From positions 6,078-11,571 of the forward strand of contig DCEW01000065.1 of NCBI GenBank assembly GCA_002314265.1: DNA of 5,494 bases. Direction: 5' to 3'. Shown piece after piece: positions 1 to 5,494 of the stretch; within the stretch, counting starts at the first letter, position 1; the number at the start of each line of letters is the position of its first letter. This DNA comes from Flavobacteriales bacterium UBA1820. GTDB taxonomy: Bacteria; Bacteroidota; Bacteroidia; Flavobacteriales; UBA1820. The notes below the pieces were generated by a model. It did no database searches. It saw only the letters and a list, made by a program, of their open reading frames with translations, and had not been told where the DNA came from. A program made the position numbers and the translations under genes.

Positions 1-1500
1 GCCGCCGCAGCAGGGCTGCTTGCCCGCCGCGTTCGTCCTATTGTGCGTTACAGGAGTCTTTCCCCCGCCCAGCGCCGGGATGGTTTTGCTGTGCTGATTT
101 TGGAGATCGCCTCGGCTGCCACGCTGTTGGCCGTGTACGCAGGCTGGCAGCAGGGAGTGTGGTGGCATTACGGCATCCTGCTCGTTTTTGCGCTGTACAT
201 CACCTTTTCCAAGCACCTGCATATATTTCTGGCACCGGTGTACCTGGCCGTCTTCGGCCGGAGGGAGGCCTTTTCTCCCGATGACATGCCGGAAGTAGCC
301 CATGAATTGGACGTGTTGGAGGGACGCGCACCCGCTTCGGAAACGCCGCCGGAGCGTATGGGGGCTTGCCGGGCCTCGGATTTTACGCGCGGAAGGTTGC
401 TTTCCGCCTTTTCCTGTACCGAATGCGGGCGGTGTGAAAGTGTCTGTCCTGTGGTGGCGGCTTCGGATGTCCCGTTTTCTCCCCGGAAGATTGTGGCGGA
501 TGTGCGGCGCGCAGCGATGGGAAAGGCGGAAGGAGCGTTGTACGGCAAGGCCATCACCCGGGATGAAGCCTTTGCCTGCATCTCGTGCGGGGCTTGTCTG
601 GAGGCGTGTCCCATTGCGATCTCTCCGATGGACCTTTTGCTCCAGGTGCGCCGTTATGCCGTGTTGGAGCAGGGGGAACTGCCCCCCGAGGAAGCCCGTG
701 TAGCGGAAAGTATCGTGGCTACGGGCAATCCTTGGGCCATGGAAACGGCAGGTGAAGAGGGATCGGAAGAAAGGATTCCGCTGGCCGATCCCGAGCATCC
801 GACCGAATACCTGTTGTGGCGGGGGTCGATGGGGATTCACGATCCGCAGGGGCGTGCGGCCGTTCGGGCGGCTGTCCGGCTGTTGGACGCAGCGGGGGTG
901 TCCTGGTCGGCGTTGCCACCGGAAGAGGAATGCGATGTAGCCGACCTGTTGCGTTATCAGGGGGATGAGTGGACGTTTTTGACCGCTGCCCGCCGCAATA
1001 TCGAGTGTTTGCACCGATATGGGGTGCGCAAGATCATTACCCCGTGTCCCCACAGCCTGTCGGTATTGCGGGATCAGTATCCTTCGCTCGGGGGATGTTT
1101 TACGGTGCAGCACCTCTCTGAATTCGTCCTGCAGGCTCTCCGGGATGGCAGGTTGCGATTGCCCCGTACTCTGGAGGGGCAAACGGTGGTGTATCACGAT
1201 CCGTGTCGGCTCTCGCGGGCGCACATCGTGGAGGCTCCCCGGGAAGTGCTCCGGGCACTCGGGGCACGGGTGGTCGAGGTGCCAATGGCCGGGCGTGGTT
1301 CGATGTGCTGCGGCGGGGGCGGGTATTTCCGGGAGGGGGAAGTCCCTGCGGCGATCGCTGCCCGGCGGATGGAACAGCTGGCTTCTACCGGGGCGCAGAG
1401 AGTGATCACGGCCTGTCCGTACTGCTATCAGATGTTGTCGGTGCTGTCCGGCGAGAAGGCTCTTCCGGTATCCGATCTGACGCAGTGGTTGCGGGTCTGA
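1..1500 (+). CDS. Membrane-bound heterodisulfide-reductase-like (Fe-S) oxidoreductase, 5' partial
   Basis: The reading frame is open to the window edge, so the true start probably lies upstream; the first possible start inside is GTG at 43 (485 residues from there, used for numbering). The residues before 43 look like the end of an earlier membrane helix. Two hydrophobic segments follow (about 14-34 and 41-56), then the motif SKHLHIF (56-62), typical of the NarI/HdrE-like membrane part of these proteins. Two CxxCxxCxxxCP ferredoxin motifs follow (C125-C135 and C179-C189), for two [4Fe-4S] clusters. The C-terminus holds two CCG-type domains as in HdrB/HdrD. The second is canonical: HDPC (C388), CCG (C422-C423) and CPYC (C458, C461). 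The first is degenerate, with S262 and S338 where cysteines are expected. Known relatives pass electrons between membrane quinones and soluble partners; the partner here is unknown. In several Bacteroidota these parts are split over two genes, so this is a fused form. Family call sure, substrate not. Confidence 0.88.
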   Translation, partial: AAAAGLLARRVRPIVRYRSLSPAQRRDGFAVLILEIASAATLLAVYAGWQQGVWWHYGILLVFALYITFSKHLHIFLAPVYLAVFGRREAFSPDDMPEVAHELDVLEGRAPASETPPERMGACRASDFTRGRLLSAFSCTECGRCESVCPVVAASDVPFSPRKIVADVRRAAMGKAEGALYGKAITRDEAFACISCGACLEACPIAISPMDLLLQVRRYAVLEQGELPPEEARVAESIVATGNPWAMETAGEEGSEERIPLADPEHPTEYLLWRGSMGIHDPQGRAAVRAAVRLLDAAGVSWSALPPEEECDVADLLRYQGDEWTFLTAARRNIECLHRYGVRKIITPCPHSLSVLRDQYPSLGGCFTVQHLSEFVLQALRDGRLRLPRTLEGQTVVYHDPCRLSRAHIVEAPREVLRALGARVVEVPMAGRGSMCCGGGGYFREGEVPAAIAARRMEQLASTGAQRVITACPYCYQMLSVLSGEKALPVSDLTQWLRV

Positions 1501-1508
1501 AAAGGGGC

Positions 1509-1563
1509 AGGGATACTTTTGGGTGCGCCCTCGGGATAGTCCCGAGTGAAACTTCGTATCCCT
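1509..1563. repeat. Nested palindrome in the gap after the Fe-S protein gene
   Basis: An outer perfect 8-bp stem pairs AGGGATAC (1509-1516) with GTATCCCT (1556-1563). Inside it a perfect 7-bp hairpin pairs CTCGGGA (1530-1536) with TCCCGAG (1540-1546) around the loop TAG. A weak GGG/CCC pairing at 1521-1530 could add a third arm. It starts 9 bases after the stop codon of the Fe-S gene. No T-run follows, so it is not a textbook intrinsic terminator. It could be an RNA 3'-end structure, a protein-binding palindrome, or a copy of a dispersed intergenic repeat. The base pairing is seen directly; the role is not known. Confidence 0.55.
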
Positions 1564-1599
1564 ACACGGCCGCTGCGCTCGCCTTTTGCTATATTTTCA

Positions 1600-1607
1600 T
1601 ATATTTG
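1600..1607 (+). promoter_or_regulatory. Candidate Bacteroidota -7 promoter box (TATATTTG)
   Basis: TATATTTG matches the Bacteroidota sigma-ABfr -7 consensus TAnnTTTG exactly. It lies in a locally AT-rich stretch (about 1581-1632) inside otherwise GC-rich DNA, 25 bases before the ATG at 1633, so the leader would be only about 20 bases. No good -33 TTTG is found at the usual distance; the TTTG at 1585-1588 is too close. A second near-match, TATATTTT, sits at 1590-1597. It would drive the three-gene run 1633-4739. Confidence 0.5.
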
Positions 1608-1632
1608 CCATAACAACGCAAAATGAAGGGCT

Positions 1633-2079
1633 ATGAAAAACCTGTTTTTTTGCATGGCAACGCTCATGGCGCTGGCACTCGGCACTCCGCTGCAAGGGCA
1701 GACCACGGACAAGGAACGGCTCAAAGCCAATCTGGAACGAGCCTTTGCTCCCCAACCCTCTTCGGAAATGCCTGAAGCCTCCCTTCGGCAGGATTCCCGC
1801 CCGGATACGAGCGGCGTCCTGTACTATGTGCAGGTGCTGGCTTCCGTGCGTTCCATCGAAGGAACGGGCGATCGGGCATTGCGCGTTTTTCCCGACTTGA
1901 AATCCGTAAAGGAGGGCCGATACCTCAAGTATTACACCGGGGCAGGGACTTCCGACTATCGTCAGGCGCAGGAGCAGTTGCGCGCCGTGCAGGGAAAGGG
2001 CTACCCGCAGGCGTTTCTCATTGCCTTTCGCGGCGGGGTGAAAATTCCCCTGGAAGAGGCCCTCGCCAGTCAAAAATAA
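1633..2079 (+). CDS. Small exported SPOR-like domain protein
   Basis: This 148-residue protein starts with a clear signal peptide: basic start MKN, hydrophobic core at about 4-20, and a likely cut near LQG/QTT (21-24). A charged, proline-containing linker follows (about 24-60). The rest (about 63-142) resembles the SPOR-like module found at the C-terminus of Bacteroidota N-acetylmuramoyl-L-alanine amidases: YYVQVLAS at 64-71, GRYLKYYTG at 95-103, a helix with YRQAQEQL (109-116), then GYPQAFLIAFRGG (123-135). SPOR domains are known to bind glycan strands stripped of peptides, often at the septum. Here the domain stands alone with no enzyme domain, so a binding or adaptor role in the periplasm is inferred. 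ATG 1633 is chosen because it gives the full signal peptide; there is no strong Shine-Dalgarno. The next gene starts 33 bases downstream and is also exported. Fold assignment is by motif resemblance only. Confidence 0.75.
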   Translation: MKNLFFCMATLMALALGTPLQGQTTDKERLKANLERAFAPQPSSEMPEASLRQDSRPDTSGVLYYVQVLASVRSIEGTGDRALRVFPDLKSVKEGRYLKYYTGAGTSDYRQAQEQLRAVQGKGYPQAFLIAFRGGVKIPLEEALASQK

Positions 2080-2112
2080 AACATTGACCAAAAAAAGAGA
2101 CAGATACAAAAC

Positions 2113-3879
2113 ATGAAGAGGAAAGGATTTTTCAGCATGGCAGGATGTCTTCTGCTGCTTTTCGGGGCGTTGTCGGTAAATGGCCAATCGGTCCAAAAGG
2201 AATACCGCTGTGCGCTCAAACAGTTGGAGGTCTCGGCCGATTCGGCGCGGGCCATGGACTTGGCCGAGCGTTCCCTGACGGTAGCGGGAGACCTTCTTCC
2301 GGTCAAAGACCTCACCCGCCAGACGATCTACTATTTTCGTTTCGACGGGGCACTGCCCAGTTTTGAGAAGTACTTGCGCAAGTATGCCCCGGTCAAGACC
2401 CTTGCACGGGTCGAACTGAAGGATGTCGCTCCGCAGGATGTGCTCATCGTAGGCGTGCGCGACTTCACTCAAGCCCGTAAAGCACTCTCCGAGGCCGACT
2501 TCCCGGGAAGGGTTGTCCTGGCGGTTTTCGATGCGAAAACCTCCCGGGCAGAGAAACTGGCCGGGGAAAAATCCGCTTCGCTGGTCTGCGCTCCTTCCGT
2601 GTCGAATTTTTCGCAGGTAGCCGCTGCCGAAGCTATCTTCGGCGGGATCCCGGTAGGAGATACTCCGGCTATCCGTTTGGCTTACGGGTATGCGGAACAG
2701 GTAGGCATGTCGGCCGATACGCTCGACAAGATCGACGCGCTGCTGCGGGAAGTGGTGGAGAGCGGAGCCGCCCCGGGGGTTCACGTGTTGGTGGGCCGGC
2801 ATGGGCGCGTGGTGTACGACCGCTGGTACGGCACGACGATGGGCGCGATGGACGGCTCGGAAAAGGTGCAGGGCGACATGATTTACGACATGGCTTCGGT
2901 TACGAAGGTGATGGCTACGCTGCCTTTCGTGATGAAGCTCTACGACGAGGGCAAGATCCGCTTGGATGACCGTCTGGGCGATGTGATGCCCGTCTTCCGG
3001 GGGACCAACAAGGAGAACATGATCCTAGCCGATATCCTCACCCACCGGGCGGGGTTGAAGGCCTGGATCCCGTATTACCTCCAGACGATCGATTCGCTGA
3101 CCCGTCCCCTGCCGCAGTACTATCGGGTAACGCCCGACAGCGTATTCACCCAGGAAGTGGTGCCGGGCATGTACGCCATCGGCAGCATCAAGGATACGAT
3201 CCAGCGGCAGATGATCCTCTCGCCGGTCAAGGACGACAAGAAGTATGTCTATTCCGACTTTGCGTTCTTCATCTTCCGGCAGATGGTTGAACAGTTTTAC
3301 GGGCAGCCTCTGGACAGTCTGGTACAGACCGAGCTCTACCGTCCGATGGGTGCTTGGCGTTCGGGATACAATCCGTTGAAACGCTTTTCCATCAGCGAGA
3401 TAGTCCCTTCGGAAAACGACACGTATTGGCGGCATACCATCGTGCGCGGTTACGTGCACGACATGGCGGCCGCTTTCCTGGACGGGGTATCCGGCCATGC
3501 GGGGCTTTTCTCCACGGCGGACGACATGGCCAAGATGTGCCAGATGTACCTCAATGGGGGTACGTACGGAGGAAAACGCTACATCGAGGACAGCACGGTG
3601 CGTTTGTTCTCCTCGTGCTACTACTGCGACGAAGGCAACTACCGCGGGCTGGGCTTCGACCGTCCTTCGTTCTCCAACAAGGTGATGGGTCCCAAGACCT
3701 TCGGACACACCGGATTTACCGGCACGGCGGTGTGGATCGACCCGGAGGCGGACATGATCTATGTCTTTTTGTCCAACCGCACCTTCGAATCGATGAACAA
3801 CAACCGGCTTTCTTCCGGCAATTTCCGCTCGCGTATCCAGCAGACCTGCTACGACGCGATCACCGACGACGATAAATAA
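2113..3879 (+). CDS. Exported serine hydrolase (class C beta-lactamase/S12 fold) with GH3 C-terminal domain remnant
   Basis: This 588-residue protein has a signal peptide (MKRK, hydrophobic core about 6-22, cut near residues 24-26), so it acts in the periplasm or outside. Residues about 30-190 resemble the C-terminal alpha/beta domain of family 3 glycoside hydrolases: AERSLT (51-56), LLPVKDL (61-67), DVLIVGVR (109-116) and AEAIFGG (172-178). The GH3 catalytic barrel that normally precedes this is absent. Residues about 191-580 form the serine hydrolase: nucleophile motif SVTK (262-265), THRAGL (310-315), the Tyr motif YSD (380-382; YxN is classic), GHAGLFST (461-468) and HTG (532-534) in the KTG position. 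Long Bacteroidota proteins of about 1000 residues join GH3 and this domain in the same order, so this looks like a shortened version. S12 relatives include D-Ala carboxypeptidases, esterases and beta-lactamases; the substrate is not readable, though cell wall peptides are a fair guess. It lies 33 bases after the SPOR-like gene and 11 bases before the ABC gene. Confidence 0.9.
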   Translation: MKRKGFFSMAGCLLLLFGALSVNGQSVQKEYRCALKQLEVSADSARAMDLAERSLTVAGDLLPVKDLTRQTIYYFRFDGALPSFEKYLRKYAPVKTLARVELKDVAPQDVLIVGVRDFTQARKALSEADFPGRVVLAVFDAKTSRAEKLAGEKSASLVCAPSVSNFSQVAAAEAIFGGIPVGDTPAIRLAYGYAEQVGMSADTLDKIDALLREVVESGAAPGVHVLVGRHGRVVYDRWYGTTMGAMDGSEKVQGDMIYDMASVTKVMATLPFVMKLYDEGKIRLDDRLGDVMPVFRGTNKENMILADILTHRAGLKAWIPYYLQTIDSLTRPLPQYYRVTPDSVFTQEVVPGMYAIGSIKDTIQRQMILSPVKDDKKYVYSDFAFFIFRQMVEQFYGQPLDSLVQTELYRPMGAWRSGYNPLKRFSISEIVPSENDTYWRHTIVRGYVHDMAAAFLDGVSGHAGLFSTADDMAKMCQMYLNGGTYGGKRYIEDSTVRLFSSCYYCDEGNYRGLGFDRPSFSNKVMGPKTFGHTGFTGTAVWIDPEADMIYVFLSNRTFESMNNNRLSSGNFRSRIQQTCYDAITDDDK

Positions 3880-3890
3880 CACCTCCGGCG

Positions 3891-4739
3891 ATGGAACAAA
3901 CGACAAGAAAAACAGAAGAGGGTGCCCCCGAAGGGGCCGTGTCCTTGAATACACCGGGGATGGAAGCACAGGCCGCAGCTCCCGAGCAAAACGAAGTCCC
4001 GGCCGGAGCCAAGCAGCAGGCGCAGCGGCCAGTCGAAGACCTCGTCTGGATCGACACCCCGGGCATCGGTCAGCGGGGCGGGATCATCATCAAGAACCTC
4101 CGCCTGTCGATCAAGAACGGGGAATTCGTCTACCTGATCGGCAAGACGGGCAGCGGCAAGTCCACCCTCCTGCGGCTTCTCTACGGCGATGTCCCCTTGA
4201 CCTCCGGCGTAGGGCGTGTGGCAGGATTCGACCTGCGCCGCCTGGACGAGGAGAGCATCCCGTACCTGCGCCGCCGTCTGGGCATCGTTTTCCAGGATTT
4301 CCAACTGCTCTCCGACCGCAACGTGTACCAGAACCTAGCCTTCGTACTGCGGGCTACCGGGTGGCGCGACGAGACCAAGATCAAGGAGCGCATCCTCGAA
4401 GTGTTGCGCAACGTCGGCATGCAGGGCACACAGGACAAATTTACGTATGAACTCTCCGGAGGCGAGCAGCAGCGCATCGCCGTCGCCCGGGCCTTGCTGA
4501 ACGAGCCGGAACTCATCATCGCCGACGAGCCTACCGGCAACCTCGACCCCAATACTTCGGCCGAAATACTCCGCTTGTTGCTCGACATCAACCATCGCCA
4601 CGGGACGGCCGTGGTCATGGCTACGCACGACTATACGATGATCCTCAAGTTCCCTTCCCGCACGGTGAAGATCGACGGAGGGACCCTGCACGAGGTGCAG
4701 AAGAAGGCTGCGGAGCCTTCCGACCGCGCCAAGGAATGA
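3891..4739 (+). CDS. ftsE: FtsE-type cell division ABC transporter ATPase
   Basis: This 282-residue cytosolic ATPase carries all ABC motifs: Walker A GKTGSGKS (84-91), Q-loop Q135 in VFQDFQLL, signature LSGGEQ (188-193), Walker B LIIADE (208-213), D-loop NLDP (217-220) and switch H246. The stretches GEFVYLIGKTGSGKS, RRRLGIVFQDFQLLSDR and FVLRATGW are typical of Bacteroidota FtsE. FtsE works with the membrane protein FtsX at the septum, where the pair controls peptidoglycan hydrolases. No FtsX gene is in the window. FtsE is usually about 220 residues; here about 48 extra residues rich in Ala, Glu, Gln and Pro precede the ATPase. M24 (codon at 3960) is the only other internal ATG start before the ATPase and would still leave a tail. 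ATG 3891 is 11 bases after the hydrolase stop with no good Shine-Dalgarno, which suggests cotranscription. Another MacB/LolD-like ATPase is possible but fits less well. Confidence 0.82.
   Translation: MEQTTRKTEEGAPEGAVSLNTPGMEAQAAAPEQNEVPAGAKQQAQRPVEDLVWIDTPGIGQRGGIIIKNLRLSIKNGEFVYLIGKTGSGKSTLLRLLYGDVPLTSGVGRVAGFDLRRLDEESIPYLRRRLGIVFQDFQLLSDRNVYQNLAFVLRATGWRDETKIKERILEVLRNVGMQGTQDKFTYELSGGEQQRIAVARALLNEPELIIADEPTGNLDPNTSAEILRLLLDINHRHGTAVVMATHDYTMILKFPSRTVKIDGGTLHEVQKKAAEPSDRAKE
4703..4720 (+). other. Small hairpin at the 3' end of ftsE
   Basis: GAAGGCT (4703-4709) pairs perfectly with AGCCTTC (4714-4720) around the tetraloop GCGG, inside the last codons of the ATPase gene. It is followed, after about 20 bases, by a pyrimidine tract (4740-4765) rich in T and C and poor in G. 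This could help end transcription, for example by Rho, but no U-run sits directly behind the hairpin, so the role is uncertain. Confidence 0.3.
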
Positions 4740-4942
4740 TGTTTCCCTTCCCCTTTTCTCTGTCTGCGGCGGGTGCTCTCTCGGCGAATACCTCGGCGCA
4801 AAAGCAAAGGCTTCGAAGGAGCATCGGGGGTTGAGGCCTCGGGGAGGATGGGCCGGCTGGCAGGACAGGGGCGATAAAACCGCGGGTGAAACTGCGGGAT
4901 GAGAAGCGCCGGGTAAGGCGAGTGTGAAATAAAAGACAAGCA

Positions 4943-5455
4943 ATGAAAAAGATAGCACCGGAAGATCTTTCGGACAATCCGATCCGGCTCATCGGCCGGG
5001 ACTGGATGCTGGTAACGGCCGGACAAATGGGCGATTTTAATACGATGACGGCCTCCTGGGGCGGGGTGGGACACCTGTGGAATGTCCCGGTAGCCTTTGT
5101 CTTTGTCCGTCCCGAACGTTATACGTACGGGTTTATGGAACGGGAGGAGGGCTTTACCCTTTCGTTTTTCGACGGACAGTATCGCAATGCGCTGTCCTTG
5201 CTGGGGACCAAATCCGGACGCGACGGCGATAAGGTGGCCGAATCCGGCCTTACGCCTGTCCCGGTTCCGGGTGGGGGTGTAACTTTCGCTCAGGCGCGGG
5301 TGGTGCTGGAGTGCCAAAAACTGTATGTGTCCGATCTCCAGGCCGGGAAGTTCCTCGACCCGGCGATCCTCCCCCGGTTTTACGATGCGCAGCACGGAGG
5401 ATTGCACCGGGTGTACATCGCTCGGATCACGGCGGCTTACCTGGCGGAGGACTGA
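4943..5455 (+). CDS. Flavin reductase family FMN-binding protein
   Basis: This 170-residue soluble protein resembles the flavin-reductase-like / flavoredoxin group common in Bacteroidota and clostridia. Visible family marks are the opening pattern up to LIGRDWMLVTAG (16-27), the FMN-contact segment FNTMTASWGG (32-41), RPERYTYGFME (56-66), FTLSFFD (71-77), and LGTKSGRDGDKV (87-98). The end, HRVYIARITAAYL (155-167), fits the last strand and helix of the split-barrel fold. No signal peptide or membrane segment is seen, so it should act in the cytosol, binding FMN and passing reducing power to an unknown partner. Length is normal for the family. ATG 4943 follows an A-rich leader (AAATAAAAGACAAGCA) without a Shine-Dalgarno, usual for this phylum. 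A 203-base gap separates it from ftsE, so it probably has its own transcription unit, but no TAnnTTTG box was found in that gap. The physiological substrate is unknown. Confidence 0.9.
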   Translation: MKKIAPEDLSDNPIRLIGRDWMLVTAGQMGDFNTMTASWGGVGHLWNVPVAFVFVRPERYTYGFMEREEGFTLSFFDGQYRNALSLLGTKSGRDGDKVAESGLTPVPVPGGGVTFAQARVVLECQKLYVSDLQAGKFLDPAILPRFYDAQHGGLHRVYIARITAAYLAED

Positions 5456-5473
5456 TCTTCGCGCCAGGGTAAG
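5436..5473 (+). terminator. Long stem-loop across the stop codon of the flavin reductase gene, terminator-like
   Basis: The left arm CTTACCTGGCGGAGGA (5436-5451) pairs with the right arm at 5456-5473 in 16 pairs, one of them G-U, with two single-G bulges at 5461 and 5467. The loop CTGA (5452-5455) contains the TGA stop. The strength and position at the gene end suggest a terminator or mRNA 3'-end stabiliser. No T-run follows directly; the next one, TTTT, is about 16 bases further on, so it is not a standard intrinsic terminator. Confidence 0.4.
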
Positions 5474-5494
5474 TGCAGTACGGGCGGGTTTTCC

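Noticed and set aside
1585..1588. TTTG as a -33 box
   Set aside because: Only 11 bases separate it from the -7 box; the usual spacing is clearly longer.
1203..1613. Plus-strand frame running from the Fe-S gene into the gap
   Set aside because: It is out of frame with the CCG domain that is clearly coding there.
2137..2148. Possible lipobox (MAGC) in the hydrolase signal peptide
   Set aside because: The cysteine (residue 12) comes before most of the hydrophobic core, so it cannot be a lipoprotein cut site; ordinary signal peptidase cleavage near residues 24-26 fits better.
1597..2802. Long minus-strand frame (401 codons)
   Set aside because: It lies across the SPOR-like gene and the first part of the hydrolase, both with signal peptides and recognisable domains; its composition looks like antisense of GC-rich coding DNA.
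3025..3969. Minus-strand frame of 314 codons
   Set aside because: It is antisense to the S12 domain, which has intact catalytic motifs; no recognisable domain in the minus product.
4740..4942. Possible riboswitch or small RNA upstream of the flavin reductase gene
   Set aside because: No FMN, cobalamin, TPP or SAM riboswitch core motif was recognised; only short repeats (CTCGGCG at 4780 and 4792) and small weak hairpins are seen.
4631..5407. Minus-strand frame of 258 codons covering the gap before the flavin reductase gene
   Set aside because: Most of it is antisense to ftsE and the flavin reductase gene, and the product resembles no known family.

Overview
The window looks like a chromosomal stretch from a Bacteroidota gut-type bacterium with a GC-rich genome, most plausibly Rikenellaceae/Alistipes-like. 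The grounds are the protein families, the near absence of Shine-Dalgarno sequences (starts sit behind A-rich leaders), and a TAnnTTTG promoter element of the Bacteroidota type. The genus is an inference from family recall, not from a search. All five supported genes lie on the + strand.

Region 1 (1-1500) is the 3' part of a membrane-anchored, heterodisulfide-reductase-like iron-sulfur oxidoreductase. It joins membrane helices, a 2x[4Fe-4S] ferredoxin module and two CCG-type cysteine-rich domains in one chain. The first CCG domain has lost expected ligand cysteines. A 132-bp gap (1501-1632) follows. It holds a nested palindrome and an AT-rich segment with a good -7 promoter box.

Region 2 (1633-4739) is a tight three-gene run: a small exported SPOR-like protein, an exported serine hydrolase of the class C beta-lactamase / S12 fold, and an FtsE-type ABC ATPase. 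The gaps are 33 and 11 bp, so one transcript is likely. The hydrolase still carries the C-terminal domain of a family 3 glycoside hydrolase but not its catalytic barrel, so it looks like a shortened relative of the long GH3-S12 fusions found in Bacteroidota. Together the three genes suggest a cell-wall/division theme: a peptidoglycan-binding-type domain, a serine enzyme that may act on peptidoglycan, and a division ATPase. That functional link is an inference.

Region 3 (4740-5494) has a 203-bp GC-rich gap with no convincing gene, then a flavin-reductase-like FMN-binding protein. Its stop codon lies in the loop of a long stem-loop. Nothing in the window is clearly mobile, and no CRISPR array, tRNA or rRNA was seen. 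The most interesting points are the barrel-less GH3/S12 protein, the degenerate first CCG domain of the Fe-S protein, the grouping of ftsE with envelope genes rather than ftsX, and the two intergenic or gene-end palindromes.
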